The notes beneath the pieces are model-generated. The model saw only the letters and a program-made list of their open reading frames with translations, did not search any database and was not told the DNA's origin. From positions 1 to 57,579 of the forward strand of contig NZ_JAJNCX010000018.1 of the NCBI RefSeq assembly GCF_021026315.1: a stretch of 57,579 nt of DNA. The letters run 5' to 3'. Position numbers and translations under genes: made by a program. This stretch comes from Rhizobium sp. C4 (lineage in GTDB: Bacteria; Pseudomonadota; Alphaproteobacteria; Rhizobiales; Rhizobiaceae). Within the stretch, counting starts at the first letter, position 1. The number at the start of each line of letters is the position of its first letter. Shown here one piece after another: positions 1 to 8,906 of the stretch.

Positions 1-60
1 AGCCTCCTGCTCGCGCAGCACCCCAATAATCTGCTCTTCTGTAAATCTCTGCTTCTTCAT
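1..60 (-). CDS. IS3-family transposase OrfA, N-terminal fragment
   Basis: The first 20 residues are visible, beginning MKKQRFTEEQIIGVL. This is the usual start of the helix-turn-helix OrfA (DNA-binding half of the transposase) in the IS407/IS511-like branch of IS3. A purine-rich leader (TGAGGACGGACTT) precedes the ATG. OrfB, which holds the DDE catalytic domain, would lie beyond the left edge of the window. The fragment is cut by the window edge, and nothing here shows whether the full element is intact. Confidence 0.8.
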   Translation of the reverse strand, partial: MKKQRFTEEQIIGVLREQEA

Positions 61-122
61 AAGTCCGTCCTCAATGGGCCGAACTCTAATCAATTTTGGA
101 GGAAATTCTCAGTGGCAGGTCA
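1..122 (-). mobile_element. End of an IS3-family (IS407-like) insertion sequence
   Basis: On the minus strand the sequence begins TGACCTGCCACTGAG at position 122, runs through a short leader and reaches an ATG at 60 that opens a typical IS3-family OrfA. The TG start and the TGACCTGCC motif match what I recall of terminal repeats of the IS407 subgroup. The outer end falls inside an amidase gene, whose reading frame is lost exactly there. Only this end is visible, because the rest of the element and its target duplication lie outside the window. The family is recognised from memory, with no database comparison. Confidence 0.8.
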
Positions 123-866
123 GGCGCCGGGCGCCGGCCGGATCGTTTCCGTCAGACCTAAGACCTCGGCCAGCAGCGCGAGGTCGGCGACGGAACGGCC
201 ATACCAGCCGACCGTATCGAGGCTGTTCGCGTAGATCTTGAAGCCTTCGCGGCTGACCATGCCGAAGGTCGGCTTCAGGGCGTAAACGCCGCAGAAGGAG
301 GCGGGACGGATGGTGGAGCCGCCGGTCTGGGTGCCGATGGAGAGGGGCACATGAAAGTCGGCGACGGATGCCGCGGAGCCGGCCGAGGAGCCGCCGGAAG
401 AAAACCGCGGATCACGCGGATTTCCGGTCGCGGCATTGCGACCGGCTGCGGCAAATTCCGTCGTGTCCGTCTTGCCCAGAATGATGGCGCCCTCGGCGCG
501 CAGCAGATCGACGACGGCCGCGTCCTGCCCCGGCTGGTGGCCTTCAAAATTGGGCGAGTTGAATGTGGTCGGCATGTCTTTCGTCTCGAAGACATCCTTG
601 ATGCCGATCGGCAGGCCATGCAGTCTGCCGCGCTGTTCCTGCGGCAGGGCATCGAGTGCGGAGGCCTGCTTCAGCACATGCGGGTTCAGGTGGAGCCAAG
701 CCCGAACCTCGCCATCGCGCGCCTCGATCCGTTGCAGGCAGGACTGCACCAGATCCCGGGCGAGAAGCCGGCCCTCCCGCAAAGCCTGCAATGCCTGCGT
801 CGCGGTGAGCCGATGAAGCTCCAATTTTGCCGGAATACCGGAGGCCGGTTGCGGTCGGATATTCAT
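120..866 (-). pseudogene. Amidase-signature enzyme, 3' end removed by IS insertion
   Basis: The visible 248 residues are a good amidase-signature N-terminal half. There is the catalytic Lys near residue 90 (GIKDVFE), the Gly/Ser loop GGSSAGSAASVA near 160 with the cis-Ser, and GTQTGGSTIRPAS near 183 with the nucleophilic Ser. Amidases of this family usually run 420-480 residues. Here the frame stops at codon 120-122, which is the terminal TGA of the IS end, so about 200 residues including part of the substrate-binding wall are gone. The start at 866 has GAGG five bases upstream. It follows the second amidase by 20 nt on the same strand and would have been the third gene of the rutA-like unit. 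Activity is unlikely unless the truncated core still folds. Confidence 0.88.
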
Positions 867-886
867 GACTACCTCGGGACTGTCTC

Positions 887-2431
887 TCAGTCTGAAGATG
901 CGCCGGGCGGGGCCAGACGGTGATGCCCGGTGACGGATTGAAATGCTGCACCGACGAGAAGGCAGAGCGCATCCTCCTGCGGGCGACCGACGATTTGCAT
1001 GCCGGTCGGCAGACCCGCGCGTCCAAGCCCCGTCGGAAGCATCAATGCCGGGAAGCCGGTGAAGTCGAAAATCATCGTGTTTCGGGAGATGACGTCCTGA
1101 AAACCAAGCGGCGCGCCGTTGACATCGACCGTCAACGTCGCAAGCGAGCCCGCTTCGCCGCCAATCCCCGGTGTGATGAGGAGGTCAAGGCCGTCCATCG
1201 CGCCGAGGAACGCGTCTTGCGCCGCCACCCGCGCCTGAAGAGCCTGAGCGTAGTCGACAGCGCTGAAGGCCATGCCATTGCGCAGCCGGCCGAACATGCC
1301 GGGGTCCATGAGGTCGGCGCGCTCCGCCCGTTCGGCATGAAGGGCTGCCAGTTCGCTTTGCAAGACGATCCAGCCGGCCTTGTGGTAGGGCGCGACATCC
1401 ACAGGCGGCAGCTCCACCAGGATGCAGCCTAGCGTCTCCAGCGTTTCGAGCGCCTTCTGCCAGTTGGTCAAGACAGCCTGATCCACATTGTCGGTGAACC
1501 AGCCGCTGGCGACCCCGATGCGCAGACCCTTTATGTCCAGATCTTCCGAAAAGGCGGCGCAGTCGTGGGCAAGCTGTGGATCGGGGTGGCCCGTCATGAA
1601 TGGCAGGACGCGGGCAATATCCGTCGCTGAACGCGCCATCGGGCCAACATGGTCGAGCGTCCAGGAGAGGGCGGCGACCCCGCGGCGGGAAACCTTCTCG
1701 CCTGTCGGCTTCAGTCCCGTCGTACCGCACCAGCAGGAGGGCACACGGATCGAGCCGCCGGTATCCGTGCCCAGCGCCAGCGGCATCAACCGGGCGGCCA
1801 GCGCCGCGCCGGAGCCCGTCGAGGAGCCGCCTGTCCACCGGCTTGCATCCCATGGATTGGTCACAGCGCCAAAGCGCGGATTATGCGGGCCGCCGCAGGC
1901 AAATTCGCTTGTGGCGGTCATGGCAAAGGGAATGGCACCGGCAGCCCGAAGGCGGGCAACGACATCGGCGTCTGCCGGAGCGATGCGGTTGCCGGTGAAT
2001 TTCGAGCCGCAGGTCACTTCTGTGTCGGCGACGTCGATAATGTCCTTGACGCCGAAGGGAATGCCCTCCAGCGGGCGCGGGTTGCCGGCACTCCATCGTG
2101 CCGCGCTTTCGACAGCCGCTTCATGGGCGCCGGGTATCGGTCGCAGAATGGCTTCGCCGCCCGCCCGGGTGATGTCGACCGAGGTCATGAGACTTTCGAG
2201 GGCATTGACCGGCGTCAGCACCCCTGTGGAAAAGGCAGAAAGCAAACCGCCGACACCTGCCTCGGCGACGCTCTTGAACGCGCCTTCGGCGATCGGCATG
2301 GAGGCGAGTTCCGGCTCGCTCACAGGCGGCATCATAGGATGCGGCGCGAGACGGGCGTCCGCGTCAGCCGGATCGACAAAGGAGGTCGGCTCCAGCACAT
2401 CCGTTGCAGGGAGGGGCTGGAGCATGTTCAT
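887..2431 (-). CDS. Amidase-signature family hydrolase
   Basis: This amidase of about 514 residues would hydrolyse a C-N amide or ureido bond in the cytoplasm. Visible motifs are Lys in GVKDIID (about residue 127), the Gly/Ser loop WTGGSSTGSGAALAAR (about 204) and the nucleophile segment GTDTGGSIRVPS (about 224), the standard Ser-cisSer-Lys triad. The N-terminal ~95 residues before the amidase core are longer than usual. I chose ATG 2431, which has GGAG six bases upstream inside the rutA-like 3' end; TTG 2434 is also open. It sits four bases after the rutA-like stop, so the two are translationally coupled. In the Rut pathway the next enzyme would be the isochorismatase-like RutB; an amidase here may take that step on a different product. 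The substrate cannot be read from sequence. Confidence 0.9.
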   Translation of the reverse strand: MNMLQPLPATDVLEPTSFVDPADADARLAPHPMMPPVSEPELASMPIAEGAFKSVAEAGVGGLLSAFSTGVLTPVNALESLMTSVDITRAGGEAILRPIPGAHEAAVESAARWSAGNPRPLEGIPFGVKDIIDVADTEVTCGSKFTGNRIAPADADVVARLRAAGAIPFAMTATSEFACGGPHNPRFGAVTNPWDASRWTGGSSTGSGAALAARLMPLALGTDTGGSIRVPSCWCGTTGLKPTGEKVSRRGVAALSWTLDHVGPMARSATDIARVLPFMTGHPDPQLAHDCAAFSEDLDIKGLRIGVASGWFTDNVDQAVLTNWQKALETLETLGCILVELPPVDVAPYHKAGWIVLQSELAALHAERAERADLMDPGMFGRLRNGMAFSAVDYAQALQARVAAQDAFLGAMDGLDLLITPGIGGEAGSLATLTVDVNGAPLGFQDVISRNTMIFDFTGFPALMLPTGLGRAGLPTGMQIVGRPQEDALCLLVGAAFQSVTGHHRLAPPGASSD

Positions 2432-2434
2432 CAA

Positions 2435-3517
2435 TTACTCCGCAGCAATGCTGGTGGCGTTACGGGAGGCCATAAGCGGCTGGATGCGCTGACCGAACTG
2501 GTCGAGGCCGATCAGGAAGTCGTCGAAGGTCAGCATGATGCCCTTGGTGCCGGGGACATTGGCGGCTTCATCCAGCATGCGGGCGACAGAGGCGTAGGAA
2601 CCAACGATCGTGCCCATGTTGAAGTTGACCGCGCCTTCCGGCAGGTTGATGTGCTTGGCTGTAGAGGAGCTGTCGGCCGAGGCGTCCTTGCTGCCCTGGT
2701 CCGCCATCCAGGCGAGAGCATTGACGTCCGCGCCGCCGCGATATTTCTCCCACTTGGCCTTTGCCAGTTCGTCCGTCTCGTCGGCGATGACCATGAAGAG
2801 AACATAGGCGCCAACGTCGCGGCCCGTCTTGGCCGTGGCTTCGACCAGGCGAATGTTGCCTTCCTTGTGGGCGGTCGGCGTGTTGATGCCGGCGCCCATG
2901 ACGAAGTTGTAGTCGGCATATTCGGCGGCGAATTCCATGCCGCGCGGGCTCTGGCCGGCGGCAACGATCTCGATCTTGTTGGCCGGCATCGGCTTCATCT
3001 TGCAATCGTTCATCTGGAAATGCTTGCCGTCGAAGGTGCATTCGCCCTTTGTCCAGAGGTCCTGCATGACGTGCACATATTCGGACGAATAGTCATAGCG
3101 GTAGCCGAAATAGTCATTGCCCGGCCAGATGCCCATCTGATCGTACTCGGCCATCTGCCAGCCGGAGACGATGTTGACGCCGAAACGGCCGGGCGCAACG
3201 CTGTCGATCGTCGTCGCCATGCGGGCGACAATGGCCGGCGGCAGGGTGAGCACGGCGGTGGAGGCGAAAAGCTTGATCCGCTCGGTGACGGCCGCAAGGC
3301 TCGCCATCAGCGTGAAGGATTCCAGATTGTAGTCCCAGAACTCGGTCTTGCCGCCAAAGCCGCGCAGCTTGATCATCGAAAGCGCGAATTCGAGACCGTA
3401 TTTTTCGGCCTTCTGCACGATCTGCTTATTGAGTTCGAAGCTCGGCATATATTGCGGCGCGGCCTCGGAAATCAGCCATCCATTGTTGCCGATCGGGATG
3501 AAAACGCCAATGTCCAT
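2435..3517 (-). CDS. rutA: RutA-like FMN-dependent monooxygenase
   Basis: This luciferase-fold (LLM class) flavin monooxygenase has 360 residues, the length of RutA. RutA uses FMNH2 and O2 to open the uracil ring to ureidoacrylate. Long stretches match RutA as I recall it: [15 protein letters not shown] at the start, [34 protein letters not shown], and [18 protein letters not shown] near the end. I start at ATG 3517, with AGGAG upstream and [10 protein letters not shown] as first residues; the longer frame to 3625 adds nothing family-like. It heads a unit with two amidases, and an operator-like site lies 40 nt upstream. Its reductase partner, RutF-like, is encoded 8 kb away. The missing rutB-E and the GntR rather than RutR regulator leave the true substrate open (uracil, thymine or another cyclic amide). 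Confidence 0.9.
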   Translation of the reverse strand: MDIGVFIPIGNNGWLISEAAPQYMPSFELNKQIVQKAEKYGLEFALSMIKLRGFGGKTEFWDYNLESFTLMASLAAVTERIKLFASTAVLTLPPAIVARMATTIDSVAPGRFGVNIVSGWQMAEYDQMGIWPGNDYFGYRYDYSSEYVHVMQDLWTKGECTFDGKHFQMNDCKMKPMPANKIEIVAAGQSPRGMEFAAEYADYNFVMGAGINTPTAHKEGNIRLVEATAKTGRDVGAYVLFMVIADETDELAKAKWEKYRGGADVNALAWMADQGSKDASADSSSTAKHINLPEGAVNFNMGTIVGSYASVARMLDEAANVPGTKGIMLTFDDFLIGLDQFGQRIQPLMASRNATSIAAE

Positions 3518-3556
3518 GTTGTGCTCCTGTGGTCGGGAAGGGGAGGATGAACTGCA

Positions 3557-3571
3557 ATATGTACGAACTAA
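3557..3571. promoter_or_regulatory. Putative GntR operator upstream of the rutA-like unit
   Basis: Read on the minus strand the 15-mer is TTAGTTCGTACATAT. It differs at one base from the site between gntR and the MFS gene (4654-4668). It begins 40 nt upstream of the rutA-like ATG and contains a TACATA -10-like hexamer, so binding would block transcription. The regulator assignment is inferred from proximity to gntR. Confidence 0.65.
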
Positions 3572-3748
3572 TGCAAAAATTCCGAAACCTGTCCAGACAA
3601 AAATGGCGAACAAATAGGCGTGCATAAAATACGTGCAAAATCCTTCCGGATTCCGGTGGGTGTGATTGGGAATTGGGCGCGATCAGGCGCGCGCTGCAGC
3701 AACATTGTGCAGCGCGCAAGAGTGGCTCAGACGGCGTTTTCGGCTGTT

Positions 3749-4546
3749 TTAGTTTTCTGCCCGCAGTGTCGTCGTGTAGCTGAAACGGTCGGCGGGGAGA
3801 ATCTGGAAAGCGTATTCCAGCAGGCGGCGGCCGGAGCCGTAATAGCGGCGGGTCACCATCAGGGCGAGGTCGCCGCCTTTGCAGCCGACTTTCTCGGCAA
3901 TGTCCTCGTCCATGGCGACGGGGCGAACATCCTGTTGAATTTCATGGATTTTCTCGCCCGTGAACTCTTCGATGTAGTGGAAGATGGCGCGGCGGGCGAC
4001 GGTGACGTCCTTGATGGCGGCGGCAACGCGCGAGTCGATATAGACTTCATTCCAGGAAAAGGCCCTGCCGCGATTGGCAGGGTAGCGCACGCCGGTGATG
4101 TGCAGGAACTTGCGGCCGGGGCGGCAGCCCAGATCGACGGCCAGTCTGCCCTGGGCCGAGACCATTTCGCGATAACCGATAACGAATTCCGTCTCTGCGG
4201 CAATTTCGAAGAGTTCTGAGCGCGATTGCGCGATGAAGCGCGTGCTGCCATTCGTAGCCTCTATGGCCTCGACGCGCGTGCCCACTCCCTTGCGCGCCGA
4301 AAGCCGCCCCTTGTTGCGTAACAGGCCAATTGCCTGGCGCACTGTCTGGCGGCTGACGCCGAGCGCTTCGGCAAGTTCGTTTTCCGTGGGGAGCAGGGAG
4401 CCAACTGCAAAATCACCCTTGGAAATGCGGGCCTCCAGGTGGTGTGCCACCTGCATATAGAGCGGCGCGGTCGCAATCTCGGGCTTCCAGTCGCTCTTGA
4501 TATCCTGTTTGCCGCTCGTCATTTCCACAGCAATTGCATCGCTCAT
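3749..4546 (-). CDS. GntR-family regulator, HutC/UTRA subfamily
   Basis: The protein has 265 residues. Residues ~25-95 form the GntR winged helix: PLYMQVAHHLEARIS, then LPTENELAEALGVSRQTVRQAI as recognition helices, then a wing ending GVGTRVE. The rest is a UTRA ligand-binding domain (SRSELFEIAAETEFVIGY through DLALMVTRRYYGSGRRLLEY). ATG 4546 is preceded by GGGAGG ten bases upstream. It lies divergent from the MFS gene and next to the rutA-like unit. A palindromic TAGTACGTACAT-type motif in its own promoter region recurs before the two other transcription units, so it is likely a local autorepressor responding to the catabolic substrate. The canonical Rut regulator is the TetR-type RutR, so this is a different control system. 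Confidence 0.88.
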   Translation of the reverse strand: MSDAIAVEMTSGKQDIKSDWKPEIATAPLYMQVAHHLEARISKGDFAVGSLLPTENELAEALGVSRQTVRQAIGLLRNKGRLSARKGVGTRVEAIEATNGSTRFIAQSRSELFEIAAETEFVIGYREMVSAQGRLAVDLGCRPGRKFLHITGVRYPANRGRAFSWNEVYIDSRVAAAIKDVTVARRAIFHYIEEFTGEKIHEIQQDVRPVAMDEDIAEKVGCKGGDLALMVTRRYYGSGRRLLEYAFQILPADRFSYTTTLRAEN

Positions 4547-4653
4547 GTGTTCAGGCCTCCCGGCCCATCAATATGTTTTTTCATGCGAAAGCAAACGGAT
4601 TTCAGCGCCGATGCTAATTTTCGCAGTGTCCTTGCGCTCAATTTCGAAATCAA

Positions 4654-4668
4654 TTAGTACGTACATAT
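4654..4668. promoter_or_regulatory. Putative GntR operator between gntR and the MFS gene
   Basis: The site TTAGTACGTACATAT contains the 8-bp palindrome GTACGTAC. It lies 29 nt upstream of the MFS ATG and 108 nt upstream of the gntR ATG, so one site could control both divergent genes. It shares 14 of 15 bases with the site before the rutA-like unit and the GTACGTACAT core with the site before the importer. Confidence 0.68.
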
Positions 4669-4696
4669 ACGGATATCTTTAGGGCTGTTGCATTTC

Positions 4697-5929
4697 ATGT
4701 CAGACGTCACCGTCGAAGACGCCTCGGGATCGGGCGCGCGGAAATCCCATTCGCTTGTGGTCACGCTCAGTGCGGCCACGTTGATCCAGATTGTCGCAAC
4801 GGCCAGCGTTCTTGCCCTGACTGCCATTGCTCCGACTGTGGCTGTGGATCTTGGCATCGGGGCCTATCTGATTGGTTATCAGATCAGCCTGATCTATGCC
4901 TCGGGCATGTTCTCGTCGGCTGTGGCCGGTACGCTCGTCAAGCGCTTCGGGCCGGTACGTGTCGAACAGCTGGCGCTTGTCTGCTTTGTTCTAGGTTTTG
5001 TCGGCATCGCCATGGCGCATGTTCTGCCAATCATCATCGCCTCCCTGCTGATCGGGATCGGCTATGGGCTGAACAATCCTGCTTCCTCGGAAATGCTGGG
5101 GCGGATCACGCCGCAGAACAAGCGCAACATCGTCTTCTCGATCAAGCAGTCCGGTGTGCCGCTCGGCGGCATCCTGGCGAGCTTTGCCTTTCCCTTCCTG
5201 TCGCGGCAGATTGATTGGCAATATGCGGTGTTGGTCGGGGCTGCGGCGCCGCTGGCGACCATGGTGCTTCTGGCTGTAACGCATGAGAGCGACCCTGTGG
5301 ACCGCACCGTGCCGATGGGCTCGATGATGAAGGGGTTTCGCGACGAGCAAAGCATCATCTGGAAAAATCCCAAGCTGAGAACCTTGAGTTTCCTCGGCTT
5401 TGCCTATTCGGCGACGCAGCTTTCGCTTTCCGCCTTCGCGGTTGTGACGCTGGTTCATGATGGCGGCTGGTCGCTTCTGGCCGCCGGTTCCGTGGCGGCC
5501 GTGATGCAGTTCTTTGGCGCGTTCGGGCGCATCTTCTGGGGTGTCGTTGCGGACAGGGTTGGCGGCGGCTTCAAGACGCTGGCGCTGCTGGGGCTGCTCA
5601 TCGGACTTGGATTCGCCTCCCTTTTCTTTGTCGTGGACATGCCGGCTTACGTGCAGGTCGCGATACTGATCATGTTGGGCATGACTACGATCGGCTGGAA
5701 CGGCGTGCTCTTGGCCGAGGTGGCGCATAATGCGCCGGAAGGGCGCATCGGCGCGATTACTGGTGGCGTCCTGGTTTACACGTTCATCGGTGTCATCGTC
5801 GGGCCGTCGAGCTTTGCAAGCCTCTATATGGGCACTGGCCATTATGGGGCGAGTTTCCTTGTCTTTTCGCTGCTCGGATTTTTCGGCATGGTCGCGGCAT
5901 GGCGCTCCCATAAAGCGGCGCGGGTCTGA
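4697..5929 (+). CDS. Major facilitator superfamily transporter
   Basis: This inner-membrane carrier of 410 residues has about twelve hydrophobic spans. The MFS signature between spans 2 and 3 is seen as GTLVKRFGPVRVEQ. The segment IGIGYGLNNPASSEML and the motif KQSGVPLGGILA recall the cyanate/aromatic-acid-type MFS branch. ATG 4697 is chosen; an upstream TTG at 4688 is also in frame. It is divergent from gntR, shares the operator at 4654-4668 with it and is followed by a strong terminator. From the context it probably moves the substrate or a breakdown product of the rutA/amidase pathway. Direction of transport and ligand are not evident. Confidence 0.87.
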   Translation: MSDVTVEDASGSGARKSHSLVVTLSAATLIQIVATASVLALTAIAPTVAVDLGIGAYLIGYQISLIYASGMFSSAVAGTLVKRFGPVRVEQLALVCFVLGFVGIAMAHVLPIIIASLLIGIGYGLNNPASSEMLGRITPQNKRNIVFSIKQSGVPLGGILASFAFPFLSRQIDWQYAVLVGAAAPLATMVLLAVTHESDPVDRTVPMGSMMKGFRDEQSIIWKNPKLRTLSFLGFAYSATQLSLSAFAVVTLVHDGGWSLLAAGSVAAVMQFFGAFGRIFWGVVADRVGGGFKTLALLGLLIGLGFASLFFVVDMPAYVQVAILIMLGMTTIGWNGVLLAEVAHNAPEGRIGAITGGVLVYTFIGVIVGPSSFASLYMGTGHYGASFLVFSLLGFFGMVAAWRSHKAARV

Positions 5930-5961
5930 CATGTAAAGTACTGACATATTAAGATATGGAG

Positions 5962-5994
5962 CGGGGCCGTGCAACGTGTGCGGCCCCGTTTTCG
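5962..5994 (+). terminator. Rho-independent terminator after the MFS gene
   Basis: A perfect 8-bp stem, CGGGGCCG (5962-5969) paired with CGGCCCCG (5981-5988), has an 11-nt loop and is followed by TTTTCGTTT. It lies 33 nt after the MFS stop codon and isolates that gene from the importer operon. Confidence 0.85.
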
Positions 5995-6118
5995 TTTGTC
6001 CTTTCGTTACGTAAAGTTTCGTCAATCTAAGGGAGATGAATAAGAATATTGCAGATAATCACGCCTTGGACGGCATTTGCCTGAATATTTTGCAGTGCAA
6101 AAAAATCTTGCAAAATAG

Positions 6119-6149
6119 TTGACGACGCTTTGAATATGTACGTACATTA
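6119..6149 (+). promoter_or_regulatory. Candidate promoter and GntR operator of the importer operon
   Basis: TTGACG at 6119-6124 lies 18 nt before TACATT at 6143-6148, a reasonable sigma70-type pair. The operator-like ATATGTACGTACAT (6134-6147, core palindrome TGTACGTACA) overlaps the -10 region, the position expected for repression. The substrate-binding-protein ATG is 74 nt downstream. Confidence 0.62.
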
Positions 6150-6222
6150 CATATGTCCCGTTGCCACGGAGATGCGATCACGACCCCGGAAATGCGGGGC
6201 ATCCAACAGGGGAATGTCAGAT

Positions 6223-7323
6223 ATGCGTGTGCTTCTACTCAGCGCTTTCGTTGCCGCGTCCGCCATTGCTGCAGTGCCGTCGGGCGCGCATGCGGATGCC
6301 ATGGCCGACGCCAAGGCGATCATCGAACAGCATAAGAAGATACCCGTCTTTGAACCGCCCGGCGAGCCCTTTGACGCAAAGTCCTGCATGGCGGGCAAGA
6401 AGGTTCTCTCGATCCCGATCTCGATGACGATCCCGTTCAATGTCGAGTTGCAGAAGGCGATGTCAACCGCCGCCAAGGAAGTCGGCTTCACCTACACGAC
6501 CTGGGACAATCAGCTGAAGACCGACCAGTGGATACAGGGTGTGTCGCAGGCAATCAGCCAGAAATACGACGTGCTGGACCTCGCCGGCGGCCTGAACCCC
6601 GAATGGCTTGGCCCGCAGCTGAGCGAAGCGCGCAGCGCCGGTCTCAAGATCACGACAACGCATCTTTACGATGTCACTCAGAAGTCCGCTCCGACGGTGG
6701 ATTACTCCTCGCGCGTCGACTTCACCGGCGCGGGCAAGGTGCTCGCCGCCTGGGCCTATATTCAGACAGGCGGCAAACCGAATGTGCTCATCGTAGGCTC
6801 CTCAGACGTGCTGCCGTCCATTCCCTTCGTCAAGGCGATCCAGGAAGAGCTGAAGGTGCTTTGCCCGGAATGCAAGCAGAAACATCTCGATGTCCCGGTT
6901 TCCGACTGGGCCACGAAGATCCAGCCCGGCACGCAATCCGCGCTGCTGGCTGATCCCGGCATCAACTACATCATCCCGATCTATGACTCGATGTCGCAAT
7001 TCGTCGTGCCGGCGCTGCGCATCACTGGTGCGGCTGGCTCAGTCGGCGTCGCAGGCTTCAACGGCACGCCCTTCGTGCTCGACATGCTGCGCGACGGCCA
7101 GGTCAACATGGATATCGGCGAAAGCCTCGGCTGGGCCGGCTATGCGGCGATCGACAACATCATGCGCATGATCTGCGGCAAGCCGGAAGTGGCCAAGCTC
7201 AACGTGCCGCTGCTGATCTTCGACAAGGACAATGTGAAGACTGCCGGCGTGCCGGCCAACTTCAATGACGGCTATGGCGATGCGCATCTCGAGGGGTTCC
7301 GCAAGCTCTGGAAGCTGAAGTGA
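6223..7323 (+). CDS. Sugar-type ABC importer, periplasmic binding protein
   Basis: This is a secreted solute-binding protein of 366 residues, of the ribose/sugar-binding (Periplasmic_BP_4-like) fold. The signal peptide is visible: MRVLLLSAFVAASAIAAV followed by a cleavage region near SGAHA/DA. I start at 6223, with GGGG about nine bases upstream; longer frames to 6130 only add residues before the signal peptide. Typical fold segments include KVLSIPISMTIPFNVE and the later SVGVAGFNGTPFVLDMLRDG. It is the first gene of an importer operon with ATPase, permease, a 68-aa protein, an amidase and a RutF-like reductase. Despite the sugar-transporter family, this context suggests an N-containing ring compound or nucleoside-like ligand; that is inference. 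Confidence 0.9.
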   Translation: MRVLLLSAFVAASAIAAVPSGAHADAMADAKAIIEQHKKIPVFEPPGEPFDAKSCMAGKKVLSIPISMTIPFNVELQKAMSTAAKEVGFTYTTWDNQLKTDQWIQGVSQAISQKYDVLDLAGGLNPEWLGPQLSEARSAGLKITTTHLYDVTQKSAPTVDYSSRVDFTGAGKVLAAWAYIQTGGKPNVLIVGSSDVLPSIPFVKAIQEELKVLCPECKQKHLDVPVSDWATKIQPGTQSALLADPGINYIIPIYDSMSQFVVPALRITGAAGSVGVAGFNGTPFVLDMLRDGQVNMDIGESLGWAGYAAIDNIMRMICGKPEVAKLNVPLLIFDKDNVKTAGVPANFNDGYGDAHLEGFRKLWKLK

Positions 7324-7358
7324 GCTGAGCAACCTTCAACCCGAACCGGAGCCGCGCC

Positions 7359-8906
7359 ATGACTGATAATGCCGTGCTTGTGATGAACAACATCAAGATG
7401 AAGTTCGGAAGCAACTATGCCCTCAAGGGCGTCAGCATTGCGGTCCGGCGCGGCGAGGTCTTCGGCCTGCTCGGACAGAACGGATCGGGCAAGTCCACCC
7501 TCATCAAGGTTCTGGCCGGGTTTCACCAGCCGGAAGAGGGCAGCGAGGTCGTGCTGTGGGGCGAGAAAATGGCCCTGCCGCTCGACCCCATGCTGATCAA
7601 GAAGCGCGGTGTCGCCTTCGTCCACCAGCATCTCGGTCTCGTCCCCTCGCTGACGGTCGCCGAAAACATGCGGGTGACGTCACTCGGCCAGAAGAACCCC
7701 TGGTTCGTTTCCTGGCGCAAGGAGGCCGAGCGCCTTTCCAGGCTCTTTGCCGAATTCAATCTCGATATCGACCCGATGGCGACCGTGGCGAGCCTGCCGC
7801 CGGTCGAGCGCGCCTTCGTCGCCATCATCCGCGCCTTCGAGGATCTGCGTGCGTCCGATGCCGGCTATGGTGGGGAGGGCATTCTGGTACTCGACGAACC
7901 GACGCCTTTCCTGCCGGGCGAGGACGTGAAGCGGCTCTTCGAACTCGTCCGTTCCATCGTCAAGACCGGCGCCTCCGTGATCATCGTGACCCACGACATC
8001 GACGAGGTGCGCGACATCACCGATCGCGTCGCTGTGCTGCGTGACGGACAGCTGGTCGAGGTTCTCGACACGTATGCCTCGAGCCGCCAGGCCATTCTTG
8101 ATACGATCATCGGATCGCGCATCGATGCCTTTGCCAAGGAGCGGATGAGCACCGGCGCTGCTCCCGTTGCCATCCGCGCCGATCATCTGACCGATGGCCG
8201 CACGCCGCCTTTCAGCCTGTCGCTGCAAGAGGGTGAGATTCTGGGTGTCACGGGCCTGATTGGCTCGGGCTTTGCCAGCGTGCCTTACACGCTTTATGGC
8301 GCGCGGCGGGGAGCCGGGACGCTGACAGTTGCCGATCGGAAGGTCGATCTGGCGGCCATGAGCCCGCTCATGGCGCAGCGCATGGGCGTGGCATTGCTTC
8401 CAGGTGACAGGCTGGGGGCGGCCGGGATCGGCTCGCTGGCAGTCACCGACAACATTACTCTGCCCATTCTTGAGGAACTTTCGAACCTTGTGGGGCTCGA
8501 CCGTGGCGCCATGGTGAAGTAGGCCGGGCGGCTTTCCGAACTCCATGACGTGCGCCCGCACAATCCGGCGCTGGCGCTCGGGTCGCTTTCCGGCGGAAAT
8601 CAGCAGAAGGTGCTGCTTGCCAAATGGCTGCGCATCCAGCCGAAACTGCTTCTCCTCGATGAGCCGACGCAGGGTGTCGATTTTGGCGCGCGGCAGCAGA
8701 TTTTCAAGGCGCTGGATGGGGCGGCGCGCGCCGGAACCTCCATCCTCTGCGCCTCCACCGACAATGAACAGCTTGAGCAGATCTGCGACCGCATCCTTGT
8801 CTTCGCGCGCGGACGGCCCGTGGTCGAGCTCAAGGGACACGAGATCAGCCGCAAGGCAATCACCGAAGCCTGCTTCTACAGCACCGATGCGGAGGCCGCA
8901 GAATGA
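7359..8906 (+). pseudogene. Sugar-type ABC importer ATPase with an in-frame amber codon
   Basis: Two tandem ABC domains of the RbsA/MglA kind are encoded in one continuous frame interrupted by TAG at 8520-8522. The first 387 residues hold Walker A GQNGSGKST, Walker B GILVLDEPT and a degenerate signature (SLPPVERAFVAII), then the usual degenerate second P-loop (GLIGSGFASV). After the TAG the same frame continues AGRLSELHDVRPHN and carries the strong second signature LSGGNQQKVLLAKWL and Walker B LLLLDEPTQGVD. The joined product would be about 515 residues, normal for the family. The stop removes the only canonical signature motif. One substitution (for example CAG or AAG to TAG) explains it. 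The gene may be dead, or partly rescued by amber suppression or internal re-initiation. The permease start overlaps its end. Confidence 0.85.

Noticed and set aside
1649-3550. Long plus-strand open frame (633 codons) opposite the amidase and rutA-like genes.
   Set aside because: It is an antisense shadow typical of high-GC DNA. The minus-strand frames carry clear family motifs and it does not.
5935-5958. TAAAGTACTGACATATTAAGATATGG after the MFS gene as a fourth GntR site.
   Set aside because: It lacks the GTACGTAC core and lies before a terminator rather than a promoter.
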